DNA of 64,000 bases, from the NCBI RefSeq assembly GCF_000745855.1, contig NZ_KN050766.1, positions 403,567 to 467,566 of the forward strand. Direction: 5' to 3'. Every line of letters starts with the position of its first letter. Position 1 is the stretch's first letter. Of this stretch, positions 26,938 to 34,411 are shown in pieces. Source of the stretch: Xenophilus azovorans DSM 13620. GTDB lineage: Bacteria > Pseudomonadota > Gammaproteobacteria > Burkholderiales > Burkholderiaceae_C. The position numbers were made by a program, and so were the translations under genes. A model generated the notes under the pieces. The model worked only from the letters and a program-made list of their open reading frames with translations, was not told where the DNA came from and ran no database searches.

Positions 26938-27618
26938 ATGAAATCGAAGGCCCTCAGCCTGCCCCCGGCGGCCGCCAGCCGCACGCCCGCCAGCGCGCGC
27001 CCCGCCACGGGCCGCAAGAAGACGGGGATGGGCACCAAGCACGACGACAAGCGGATCGCCATCCTGCGCACGGCGGCGCAACTGTTCGCCGAGAGAGGCT
27101 ACGAGTCGACCTCGCTGGACAACATCGCCGAACGGCTCGGCATGCACAAGGCGACGCTCTACCACTACGTCGCCAACAAGGAGAGCATCCTCTACCAGTG
27201 CCAGATGCTCTCGTTCAGCGACCTGGACAACGTGATCGAGAAGACCCGCGACCGCAGCGTGCCCGTGCTGCAGCGCCTGCGCGACTTCGTGCGCAGCCTG
27301 GCGGTGGCGCAGAACAGCGACTTCGGCCGCTGCCTGGTGCTGGTCGGCCAGCGGCCGCTGGAGATGAGCAGCGGCAGCGACGGCGACATCCGCCAGTTCC
27401 AGCGCCGGCTGGACAGTACCGTGCGCGCCCTCGTCACCGAGGGCATCGCCGACGGCAGCGTCCGCCCCTGCGATCCGGGGATGTTCTCTGCGCTGCTGTT
27501 CGGCGCCCTGAACTGGGTGCCGCGCTGGTACAGCGAGAGCGGCAAGCTGTCGATCCCGCAGGTGGCCGACAACTTCATGGACACGCTGATCGACGGCATC
27601 GCGGCCCAGCGGCGCTGA
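26938..27618 (+). CDS. TetR-family regulator of the CoA-transferase/dehydrogenase module
   Basis: This 226-residue TetR regulator has a basic, low-complexity N-terminal tail of about 30 residues before the helix-turn-helix (YESTSLDNIAERLGMHKATLYHYVANKES, about residues 53-83). A second Met 30 residues in is an alternative start. It is cotranscribed with the CoA-transferase gene and probably binds the two identical TCAACC-N8-GGTTGA operators, one before its own operon and one between the acyl-CoA and aldehyde dehydrogenase genes. The effector is probably a CoA ester or the free acid. Confidence 0.9.
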   Translation: MKSKALSLPPAAASRTPASARPATGRKKTGMGTKHDDKRIAILRTAAQLFAERGYESTSLDNIAERLGMHKATLYHYVANKESILYQCQMLSFSDLDNVIEKTRDRSVPVLQRLRDFVRSLAVAQNSDFGRCLVLVGQRPLEMSSGSDGDIRQFQRRLDSTVRALVTEGIADGSVRPCDPGMFSALLFGALNWVPRWYSESGKLSIPQVADNFMDTLIDGIAAQRR

Positions 27619-27642
27619 GCGCCTGCCGGCCGCCCTGCCCGC

Positions 27643-28815
27643 TCACATCGAGCGCGCGATCACGTCCTTGAGCGTCTCGTTCGACCCGCCGTAGATCTTC
27701 GCCACGCGGGCGTCCATGTAGAGCTGGGCGATCGGGTACTCGGTGCAGTAGCCGTAGCCGCCGAACAGCTGCAGGCAGCGGTCGATGATCTGGCACTGCT
27801 TCTCGCTGCCCCACCACTTGGCCATCAGGGCGTCGTTGGGCTGCAGGGGCTTGCCGTCGACGATGTCCTTGACGATCTGGTCCAGGAAGACGCGGCCGAT
27901 GCGCGCTTCGGTCAGGCATTCGGCCAGCGTGAACCTGGTGTTCTGGAAGTCCCACAGCGTCTGGCCCAGCATCCTGCGGTCCTTGGCGTGCGCCAGCGTC
28001 AGCTCGATGGCGCGCTCGGCGCAGCTGATGCCGACCAGCCCGATGGACAGCCGCTCACGCGTGAACACGTCCATCAACTGGAAGAAGCCCTTGCCCTCCT
28101 CGCCGCCGATCAGGTTCCCGGCCGGCACGCGTGCGTCTTCCAGGAAGATCTCCGCCGTGTTCAGCGCGTTCTGGCCGATCTTGTCGATGATCTTGTTGAC
28201 CTTGAAGCCCGGGCAGTCGGCCTTCTCGACCAGGAACAGCGAAATGCCGCGCGCCCCCGAACCGGCGCCGCCGGTGCGCGCCGCCACCAGCACCAGATCG
28301 GCCTGCTGGCCCAGGGTGCAGAAGATCTTGTTGCCGTTGAGCACGTACTCGTCGCCCTCGCGGCGGGCGGTGGTGCGCAGCGCCTTCACGTCGGTGCCGG
28401 CGTCCGGCTCGGTGATGGCCACGGCGATCATCTTCCTGCCGGCGGCGATGTCGGGCATCCACTTGCGCAGCTGCTCGGGCGAGGCCGTGCCGTGGAAGAA
28501 GCCGGGGCTGTTGAGCGCGCCGGGGATGAACGGGAAGGTCGTGTCGCAGATGCGCGCCTGCTCTTCGATCATGACCACTTCGTGCGCGAAGCTGGCCCCC
28601 TGCCCGCCGAACTCCTCGGGAATGCTCATGCACAGCAGGCCCAGCTCGCCGGCGCGCTCCCACACCTCGCGGTCGATGCAGTGCTGGCTGCGGAACTTGT
28701 CGGCCTTGGGTGCCACCTCGTCTTCGAAGAAGCGTCTGGCCGTGGACCGGAGCATGTCCAGCTCGTCGGTCATCCAGGGGGATCGGTAGGGAACGTTCAC
28801 GGGGGTCATCTCCAT
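27643..28815 (-). CDS. Acyl-CoA dehydrogenase
   Basis: This 390-residue flavoprotein of the acyl-CoA dehydrogenase family has an N-terminal helical domain, the FAD-binding AVAITEPDAGTDVKAL in the middle, and the C-terminal QLFGGYGYCTEYPIAQLYMDARVAKIYGGSNE run. The YGGSNE form lacks the medium-chain type glutamate at that site, as in isovaleryl-CoA and long-chain relatives whose base lies on helix G. It would introduce an alpha-beta double bond into the CoA ester made by the neighbouring transferase. It is divergent from the aldehyde dehydrogenase gene across operator copy 2. A start 6 bp downstream is equally possible. Confidence 0.92.
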   Translation of the reverse strand: MEMTPVNVPYRSPWMTDELDMLRSTARRFFEDEVAPKADKFRSQHCIDREVWERAGELGLLCMSIPEEFGGQGASFAHEVVMIEEQARICDTTFPFIPGALNSPGFFHGTASPEQLRKWMPDIAAGRKMIAVAITEPDAGTDVKALRTTARREGDEYVLNGNKIFCTLGQQADLVLVAARTGGAGSGARGISLFLVEKADCPGFKVNKIIDKIGQNALNTAEIFLEDARVPAGNLIGGEEGKGFFQLMDVFTRERLSIGLVGISCAERAIELTLAHAKDRRMLGQTLWDFQNTRFTLAECLTEARIGRVFLDQIVKDIVDGKPLQPNDALMAKWWGSEKQCQIIDRCLQLFGGYGYCTEYPIAQLYMDARVAKIYGGSNETLKDVIARSM

Positions 28816-28854
28816 GCTTGAAGCGGAATGCGGCGATTGTGGAAACGACCCTTC

Positions 28855-28886
28855 AAAAAGTCAACCCACCGTTTGGTTGACTTTTT
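28855..28886. promoter_or_regulatory. TetR-type operator, copy 2
   Basis: Perfect inverted repeat with 12-bp arms AAAAAGTCAACC and GGTTGACTTTTT around the 8-bp spacer CACCGTTT, the same spacer as copy 1. It lies in the 128-bp gap between the divergent acyl-CoA dehydrogenase and aldehyde dehydrogenase genes, 39 and 57 bp from the two starts, so one site could control both directions. Confidence 0.72.
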
Positions 28887-28943
28887 TAGGATGGCGAAAT
28901 AAAGTCCGCCTCAACGCCCCCCAACCCCCTCCACGGAGACGAC

Positions 28944-30407
28944 ATGAGTGTGAGCTTGCTGGCAGATTACGAATGGACAGGCTGCGGACTGGCCGAAAGC
29001 TGGAAACCGCTTTCCGGCGGAACGATCGACGTGGTCGAGCCCGCGACGGGCCAACCGATGAGTAGAGTTTCCTGCGCGCTCGCCCCGGACGTCAGGGCCA
29101 GCGCCGCGGCGGCGCGCCAGGCCCAGGGCGCCTGGGCCCGGGCGCCCTACGGCGAGCGGGCCGGGGTCTTCCGCCGGGCCGCGGCGCTGCTGGAAGCGCA
29201 CCGCGCCGAATACGCCGAATGGATCGTGCGCGAGACCGGCGGCATTCCCCCCAAGGCGATGTTCGAGATCGACTCCGTGCTGCACCTGTGCCACGAGGCG
29301 GCCGCCATGCTGACCCAGCCTTCCGGCCTGGTGCTGCCCAGCCAGCCGGGCGTGTCCAGCATCGCGCGCCGGGTGCCGCATGGCGTGGTCGGCGTGATCT
29401 CTCCGTTCAACTTCCCCTTCCTGCTGTCGAGCCGGGCCGTGCTGCCGGCGCTGGCTGCGGGCAACGCCGTGGTGCTCAAGCCCGACCCGCGCACGCCCGT
29501 CAGCGGCGGCGTGCTGCTGGCGGTGCTGCTGCAGGCCGCCGGGCTGCCTCCGTCGGTGCTGCACATGCTGCCGGGTGGGGCCGAGGCCGGCGAGGCGCTG
29601 GCGACCGATCCCGACGTCGCGATGGTCTCCTTCACCGGCTCCACCGCCGTCGGCTGCCGCGTGGGCGAGCTCGCCGGCAGGCACCTCAAGAAGGTGGCGC
29701 TGGAACTGGGCGGCAAGAACGCCCTGATCCTCCTGGCCGACGCCGACCTGGACGCGGCCGTCATGGGCGGCGCCTGGGCCTCGTGGCTGCACCAGGGGCA
29801 GATCTGCATGAGCGCCGGGCGGCACCTGGTGCACGAATCCATCGCCGAGGACTACGCGCAGCGCATGGCCGCCAAGGCCCGTGCGCTGCCCGCCGGCGAC
29901 CCGCACCGCCAGCAGGTGGCGCTGGGCCCCGTCATCACCGAGGCGCAGCTGCAGCGGGTGAAGCGCATCGTCGACGAATCGGTGGCCATGGGCGCGCGGC
30001 TGCTGGCCGGCGGCACGCACGAGGGGCCCTTCTACGCCGCCACCGTGCTGGCCGACGTCACGCCGCAGATGCCCGCCTTCCGCGAGGAGATCTTCGGCCC
30101 GGTGGTCTCGATCACGCGCTTCGGCAGCGACGCCGAGGCCGTCGCCCTGGCCAACGACACCGAGTACGGCCTGTCCGCCGGCATCTACGCCCGCGACGTC
30201 GGCCGCGCCATGGAACTCGCGCAGCAGCTGCACGTGGGCCTGGTGCACGTCAACGACCAGACCGTCAACGACGACGGGACCATGCCCATGGGCGGCCGCG
30301 GCGCCTCGGGCAACGGCTCGCGCCACGGCGGGCCCGCCAACTGGGACGAATTCACGCAATGGCAGTGGATGACGGTACGCGCCACGCCGCCGGCCTATCC
30401 GCTCTGA
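28944..30407 (+). CDS. Aldehyde dehydrogenase (benzaldehyde/vanillin-type)
   Basis: This 487-residue NAD(P)-dependent aldehyde dehydrogenase shows the nucleotide-site run GVISPFNFPF, the catalytic Glu in LELGGKN and the catalytic Cys in GQICMS. It resembles aryl-aldehyde (benzaldehyde, vanillin) dehydrogenases. GGAG lies about 10 bp before the ATG. It starts the operon with the Bug receptor, enolase-family and racemase genes, and would supply the carboxylic acid that is then activated to CoA. The aldehyde is unknown. Confidence 0.92.
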   Translation: MSVSLLADYEWTGCGLAESWKPLSGGTIDVVEPATGQPMSRVSCALAPDVRASAAAARQAQGAWARAPYGERAGVFRRAAALLEAHRAEYAEWIVRETGGIPPKAMFEIDSVLHLCHEAAAMLTQPSGLVLPSQPGVSSIARRVPHGVVGVISPFNFPFLLSSRAVLPALAAGNAVVLKPDPRTPVSGGVLLAVLLQAAGLPPSVLHMLPGGAEAGEALATDPDVAMVSFTGSTAVGCRVGELAGRHLKKVALELGGKNALILLADADLDAAVMGGAWASWLHQGQICMSAGRHLVHESIAEDYAQRMAAKARALPAGDPHRQQVALGPVITEAQLQRVKRIVDESVAMGARLLAGGTHEGPFYAATVLADVTPQMPAFREEIFGPVVSITRFGSDAEAVALANDTEYGLSAGIYARDVGRAMELAQQLHVGLVHVNDQTVNDDGTMPMGGRGASGNGSRHGGPANWDEFTQWQWMTVRATPPAYPL

Positions 30408-30437
30408 TCCTCAGCACCTTCCGACAGGAGACACGAC

Positions 30438-31421
30438 ATGACATCGATCCGCACACTGCTGTCCCGCGCCTGCGGGCTGGGGCTGGCGGCGGCCGTGCTG
30501 GCCGGCACCGCCCTCCCCCTGGCCGCGCAGGACAAGCCCGTCATCCGCGTGCTGGTGGGCTTCCCGCCCGGCGCCGGCACCGACACGCTGGCCCGCATCT
30601 ACGCCGAGGCGCTGGGCGAGCGGCTGAACGCCACCGTGGTGGTCGACAACAAGCCCGGCGCCGGCGGCCAGATCGCCGCGCAGGCGCTCAAGCAGGCCAC
30701 GCCGGAGAGCAACTCCATCATGTTCGTGGTGGACCACCAGGTGGTCATGGTGCCGCTGATCAACAAGACGCCCGGCTTCGACGTGAAGAAGGACATGCTG
30801 CCGGTGGCGCGCATCGTCAACTTCTACACCTGCCTGGCCGTGCCTTCGGCCTCGCCGGCGAAGAGCTTCCAGGAGTACCTGGAGCTGGTGCGCAGGAGCC
30901 CCGACCAGGGCGGCTTCGGCATCCCCGCGCCGGGTTCGCAGGCGCAGTTCGTCGGCTACGTGATGGGCCAGCACTACAAGGTCACGATGACGCCGGTGGC
31001 CTACCGCGGGGCGGCCCCCGCCATCACCGACCTGGTCGGCGGCCAGGTGCCGGCCGCCATCGTGCCGTGCGACGGCCTCATCGAGTACCGCAAGGCGGGC
31101 AAGGTCCGGGTGCTGGCGATGGCCGCCGCCAAGCGCTACGGCGCCATGCCCGACGTGCCCACCTTCGCCGAGATGGGGCTGCAGATGCCCGCCGACGCCT
31201 TCCTCGGCGTCTACGCCTCCACCACCCTCCGGCCCGAGCTGCGCCAGCGCATCACCGACGCGACGCGCGGCATGTTCGACGACCCGAAGCTGGTCGCCCG
31301 CTTCGCCTCGACCAACATGGAGCCGGCCTACGCCGGCCCCGAGGAGCTGGCCCGCTTCGTCGACACCGCCACCGCCTTCTGGTCGGAGCAGGTCCGCAAA
31401 TCCAACTTCCAGGCCCAGTAG
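30438..31421 (+). CDS. Bug-family tripartite transporter solute receptor
   Basis: This 327-residue periplasmic receptor of the Bug/TctC family, expanded in Burkholderiales, has a signal peptide ending near residue 31 (GTALPLAAQ-D). The mature start VIRVLVGFPPGAGTDTLAR and the later VVVDNKPGAGGQIAAQALK are family hallmarks. AGGAG precedes the ATG. No TctA/TctB membrane subunits are nearby, which is common for Bug genes. It probably binds the acid or aldehyde precursor used by this operon. Confidence 0.92.
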   Translation: MTSIRTLLSRACGLGLAAAVLAGTALPLAAQDKPVIRVLVGFPPGAGTDTLARIYAEALGERLNATVVVDNKPGAGGQIAAQALKQATPESNSIMFVVDHQVVMVPLINKTPGFDVKKDMLPVARIVNFYTCLAVPSASPAKSFQEYLELVRRSPDQGGFGIPAPGSQAQFVGYVMGQHYKVTMTPVAYRGAAPAITDLVGGQVPAAIVPCDGLIEYRKAGKVRVLAMAAAKRYGAMPDVPTFAEMGLQMPADAFLGVYASTTLRPELRQRITDATRGMFDDPKLVARFASTNMEPAYAGPEELARFVDTATAFWSEQVRKSNFQAQ

Positions 31422-31426
31422 TCATC

Positions 31427-32602
31427 ATGACCAAGATCATCCAGGTGGAATGCCTGCCCGTCTCCACGCCGCTGAAGAAGCCGGTGATCATGCCCAACAC
31501 GCGGATCACCTCGATCGACAGCGTGGTCCTGAAGATCACCGCGGACGACGGCACGGTGGGCTTCTCCGACTCCGGCGACACCTCCTCGTGGTACCGCGGC
31601 GAGCTGCAGGAATCGATCATCGCCATGATCGCCAACGTGATCGCGCCGCGCATCCTGCTGGGCGAGGACCCGCGCCACATCGAGAAGATCGTGGCGAAGA
31701 TGGACCTGCTGGTGCGCGACAACAACCAGGCCAAGGCCACGGTCGACTTCGCGCTGCACGACCTCAAGGGCAAGCTGCTGGGCGTGCCGGTGTACGAGCT
31801 GCTGGGCGGGCGCACGCTGGAGGCCGCGCGCCAGGGCTGGGTGCTGTCTGCCGGCAGGCCCGACGACGTGGCGGCGGAAGCGAAGAAGGCCAAGGACGTC
31901 GGCTTCCACCTGTTCAAGATGAAGATCGGCTACGGCAGCCTGCAGGACGACATCGACATGGTGCACGCCGTGCGCGAGACCGTCGGCCCCGACGCCTACC
32001 TGACCATCGACGCCAACGGCTTCTGGAGCTACGAGAAGGCGCTGCACATCATCCGCAGGATCGACTCCGCCGGGCTGGACCTGATCGAGCAGCCGCTGGC
32101 GCACTGGGACATCGAGGGCATGGCACGCCTGCGCGCCGCCGTGAAGACGCCCATCTACGCCGACGAGTCGGCGCAGGAGCTGCACAACCTGAAGGAGATC
32201 ATCGACCGCCGCGCGGCCGATGGCCTGTTCCTCAAGCTGCAGAAGGCCGGCGGCATCGTCAAGTCGCAGCGCTGGCTGACGCTGGCGCGCCTGGCCGGCC
32301 TGCCGGTGCACTGCGGCTGCATGATCGGCTCCGGCCTGGAGCACAGCCCCTCGGCCCACCTGTGGACCAGCAACGAGTGGGCGACCCAGGGGCTCAACGA
32401 GTCGATCGGCCCGCTGATGATCCACGGCACGATGGAGAGCAGGGACATCGCGCCCGGCACCGACATCGCCCTGAACATCCCCCGATTCGAGGGCGGGCTG
32501 TGCTACCCCAACGAGGGCCCGGGCTTCGGCGTGGAGCTGAACGAGGCCTTCATCGCCGGCCATGCCACGCCGGAAAGGCTGTCGCGTGTCGTCGGGCTCT
32601 GA
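31427..32602 (+). CDS. Enolase-superfamily enzyme, muconate-lactonizing subgroup
   Basis: This 391-residue enzyme of the mandelate racemase/muconate lactonizing family has the acid-base pair Lys164 and Lys166 (FKMKIG), metal ligands Asp195 (TIDANG), Glu221 (LIEQPL) and Glu247 (ADES), and Lys270 (LFLKLQKAGG) on the opposite face. The KxK plus second Lys pattern defines the muconate-lactonizing subgroup, which includes cycloisomerases, epimerases and racemases. It would remove an alpha proton from a carboxylate. The ATG lies 5 bp after the receptor stop, and the next gene overlaps its end. The reaction is unknown. Confidence 0.9.
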   Translation: MTKIIQVECLPVSTPLKKPVIMPNTRITSIDSVVLKITADDGTVGFSDSGDTSSWYRGELQESIIAMIANVIAPRILLGEDPRHIEKIVAKMDLLVRDNNQAKATVDFALHDLKGKLLGVPVYELLGGRTLEAARQGWVLSAGRPDDVAAEAKKAKDVGFHLFKMKIGYGSLQDDIDMVHAVRETVGPDAYLTIDANGFWSYEKALHIIRRIDSAGLDLIEQPLAHWDIEGMARLRAAVKTPIYADESAQELHNLKEIIDRRAADGLFLKLQKAGGIVKSQRWLTLARLAGLPVHCGCMIGSGLEHSPSAHLWTSNEWATQGLNESIGPLMIHGTMESRDIAPGTDIALNIPRFEGGLCYPNEGPGFGVELNEAFIAGHATPERLSRVVGL

Positions 32603-33761
32603 CCCGGCCGCCGAAGGCCGCCGGGGCCCGCTCGCCCACCTGACCGTGGTGGAGTTCGCCGGGCTGGGCCCGGCGCCCTTCGCCGGGATGATGCTGGCCG
32701 ACCATGGCGCCCGCGTCATCCGCATCGAGCGCTTCGCGTCGGGCCGGGCGCAGGGCGGCATGGCCGCGCTGACGGCCCGGCGCAGCGACGTGCTCGCGCG
32801 CGGGCGCGAGTGCGTGGCGCTGGACCTGAAGTCCGACGCCGGCCGGCAGGCGGCGCTGGCGCTGATCGACCATGCCGACGTGCTCATCGAGGGCTTCCGG
32901 CCCGGCGTGATGGAGTCGCTCGGCCTCGGGCCCGAGGTCTGCCTGGCGCGCCGGCCGGCACTGGTCTACGGCCGGGTCACGGGCTGGGGGCAGGACGGGC
33001 CGCTGGCCCGCGCCGCGGGCCACGACATCAACTACGTGGCGCTGTCAGGCGCCCTGCACTCCAGCGCCCGCCGCGGCCAGCCGCCGACACCGACGCCGGG
33101 CCTCATCGGCGACTTCGGCGGCGGCGGCATGCTGCTGGCCTTCGGCGTGCTCGCGGCGCAGGCCCACGCGCAGCGGACGGGCCAGGGCCAGGTCGTCGAC
33201 GCGTCTATCTGCGAAGGCGCGGCGCTGCTGTCTTCCCTGATCTACGGCTGGCGCTCGGCGGGCCTGTGGCGGGCCGAGGCCGGCACCAACAACGGCGACG
33301 GCGGGGCGCACTTCTACGACGTCTACGCCTGCGCGGACGGCAGGTACATCAGCATCGGCTCGATGGAGCCCCAGTTCTACGCGCTGCTGCGCGCCAGGTG
33401 CGGCCTGGACGACCCGGACTTCGACGCGCAGTGGGACGCGGCCCGCTGGCCGGCGCTCAAGGAGAAGGTGGCGCAGGTCTTCCGCACGCGCACCCGGGAG
33501 GCGTGGTGCGAGCTGCTGGAAGGTACGGACGTGTGCTTCGCGCCGGTGCTGGACCTGGACGAGGCACCCACGCATCCGCACCACCGCGCACGCGGCGCCT
33601 TCGCCGAGGTGGACGGCATCGTGCAGCCGGCGCCCGCGCCGCGCTTCAGTGCCTTTCCTCCTGCGCCGTGCCACCCGGTGCGTCCGCGCACCGGCGACGT
33701 GGCGGCCGTGCTGGCCGATCTGGCAGCCGGCGCTTCGGCTTCCGGGCGAACTTCTCCCTGA
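32586..33761 (+). CDS. Alpha-methylacyl-CoA racemase
   Basis: This 391-residue family III protein carries the racemase catalytic pair His146 (GHDINYVALSG) and Asp176 (GDFGGGGM), 30 residues apart as in alpha-methylacyl-CoA racemase. The downstream VVDASICEGAALLSS matches the racemase rather than transferase form. GTG preceded by GGAAAGG is the preferred start and overlaps the enolase-family gene by 17 bp; an ATG 24 bp upstream is possible. It would interconvert 2-methylacyl-CoA epimers before dehydrogenation, which implies a methyl-branched substrate for this module. Confidence 0.87.
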   Translation: MSSGSDPAAEGRRGPLAHLTVVEFAGLGPAPFAGMMLADHGARVIRIERFASGRAQGGMAALTARRSDVLARGRECVALDLKSDAGRQAALALIDHADVLIEGFRPGVMESLGLGPEVCLARRPALVYGRVTGWGQDGPLARAAGHDINYVALSGALHSSARRGQPPTPTPGLIGDFGGGGMLLAFGVLAAQAHAQRTGQGQVVDASICEGAALLSSLIYGWRSAGLWRAEAGTNNGDGGAHFYDVYACADGRYISIGSMEPQFYALLRARCGLDDPDFDAQWDAARWPALKEKVAQVFRTRTREAWCELLEGTDVCFAPVLDLDEAPTHPHHRARGAFAEVDGIVQPAPAPRFSAFPPAPCHPVRPRTGDVAAVLADLAAGASASGRTSP

Positions 33762-33772
33762 TCCCCTCAGGG
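33756..33772. terminator. Hairpin between convergent genes
   Basis: CCCTGA-TCCCC-TCAGGG overlaps the stop codons of the racemase gene and the convergent small gene. A 6-bp stem without a T run is a weak terminator in either direction. Confidence 0.35.
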
Positions 33773-33946
33773 CTGGCGCGGCGGCGGACCGCGGCGCGCC
33801 AGACCCTGGTTGTACCCGCCGCGATGGTCCTCGCGGTCGCTGCGGCTGCGCGGCGTGCGCCGGGCCTCGTTGCGCTGCGTGGGCGGCTGGCGGCCCGCAG
33901 CGTTGTGTTCGGTGTGGCCGGGACGGCCGTTCTGCGAATTGGACAT
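33767..33946 (-). CDS. Small Arg/Gly/Pro-rich hydrophilic protein (59 residues)
   Basis: This short gene has a strong GAAGGAG ribosome site 8 bp before its ATG. The 59-residue product is highly polar, rich in Arg, Asn, Gly, Gln and Pro, with no hydrophobic segment, and ends in RRGPPPRQP. Such composition suggests a disordered, nucleic-acid-binding or stress-associated peptide. I recognise no family. It lies 30 bp after another small gene on the same strand, so they are probably cotranscribed. Confidence 0.6.
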   Translation of the reverse strand: MSNSQNGRPGHTEHNAAGRQPPTQRNEARRTPRSRSDREDHRGGYNQGLARRGPPPRQP

Positions 33947-33976
33947 GGCTTGGACTCCTTCGTCGGTCCGGCGGCG

Positions 33977-34102
33977 TCAGCCGATACGGAAATAGGCGTT
34001 GAGCGCCAGGGCGCCGAGCGCGACCACGACCGCGATCAGCGCGGCCCACAGCATCACGCGGTGGTCTTCCTTGTCGTCCGGGCCCTTCTTCATTGCCTTC
34101 AT
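33977..34102 (-). CDS. Single-pass membrane miniprotein (41 residues)
   Basis: This 41-residue product has a charged N-terminus (about residues 1-15) and one hydrophobic helix (about residues 17-37). It starts at an ATG with AGGAG about 10 bp upstream. First gene of a two-miniprotein unit beginning downstream of a GTCCTACA element (34200-34207). Its position next to the stress-type block suggests a membrane-stress peptide, but there is no recognised family. Confidence 0.62.
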   Translation of the reverse strand: MKAMKKGPDDKEDHRVMLWAALIAVVVALGALALNAYFRIG

Positions 34103-34199
34103 GGATGGTTGCTCCTGTGGGGTTCGACGGGCCGCACGGCCCACGTTCAGCGAAGGCCGCACGGCGTTCATCCATGCTGCGCCTCCTGCGCCGCAGCGA

Positions 34200-34207
34200 T
34201 GTAGGAC
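34200..34207 (-). promoter_or_regulatory. (T/A)CCTAC(A/G) element, copy a
   Basis: On the minus strand this reads GGTCCTACAT, 98 bp before the miniprotein gene. It belongs to a group of five similar elements upstream of stress-type genes at 34200, 39327, 41708, 44191 and 44287, lying 86-108 bp from their start codons. Role inferred only. Confidence 0.35.
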
Positions 34208-34411
34208 CGGCCGCACCCCGCGCGCAGGAAGCCCCCGCGCCGGGCATGGCCCCTGCGATGGTCCCGGCCGGCTGACAGCGCCGGAGGATGCCGGCTGACG
34301 CTCGCGCGGCCGATCCGGTCGCAGCCTGTGGCCATTCGCCATCCGCTGCGATCCCTCCGCCCTGCCGCACATGCCGGAGGGCGGGCGCGCAGTTCACCGG
34401 AGCAGCATTCC

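Noticed and set aside
29219-32602. Very long open frame spanning the aldehyde dehydrogenase, Bug receptor and enolase-family genes
   Set aside because: Only the last third (the enolase-family gene) has protein-like composition; the rest is Arg/Ala/Gly-rich out-of-frame reading caused by high GC.
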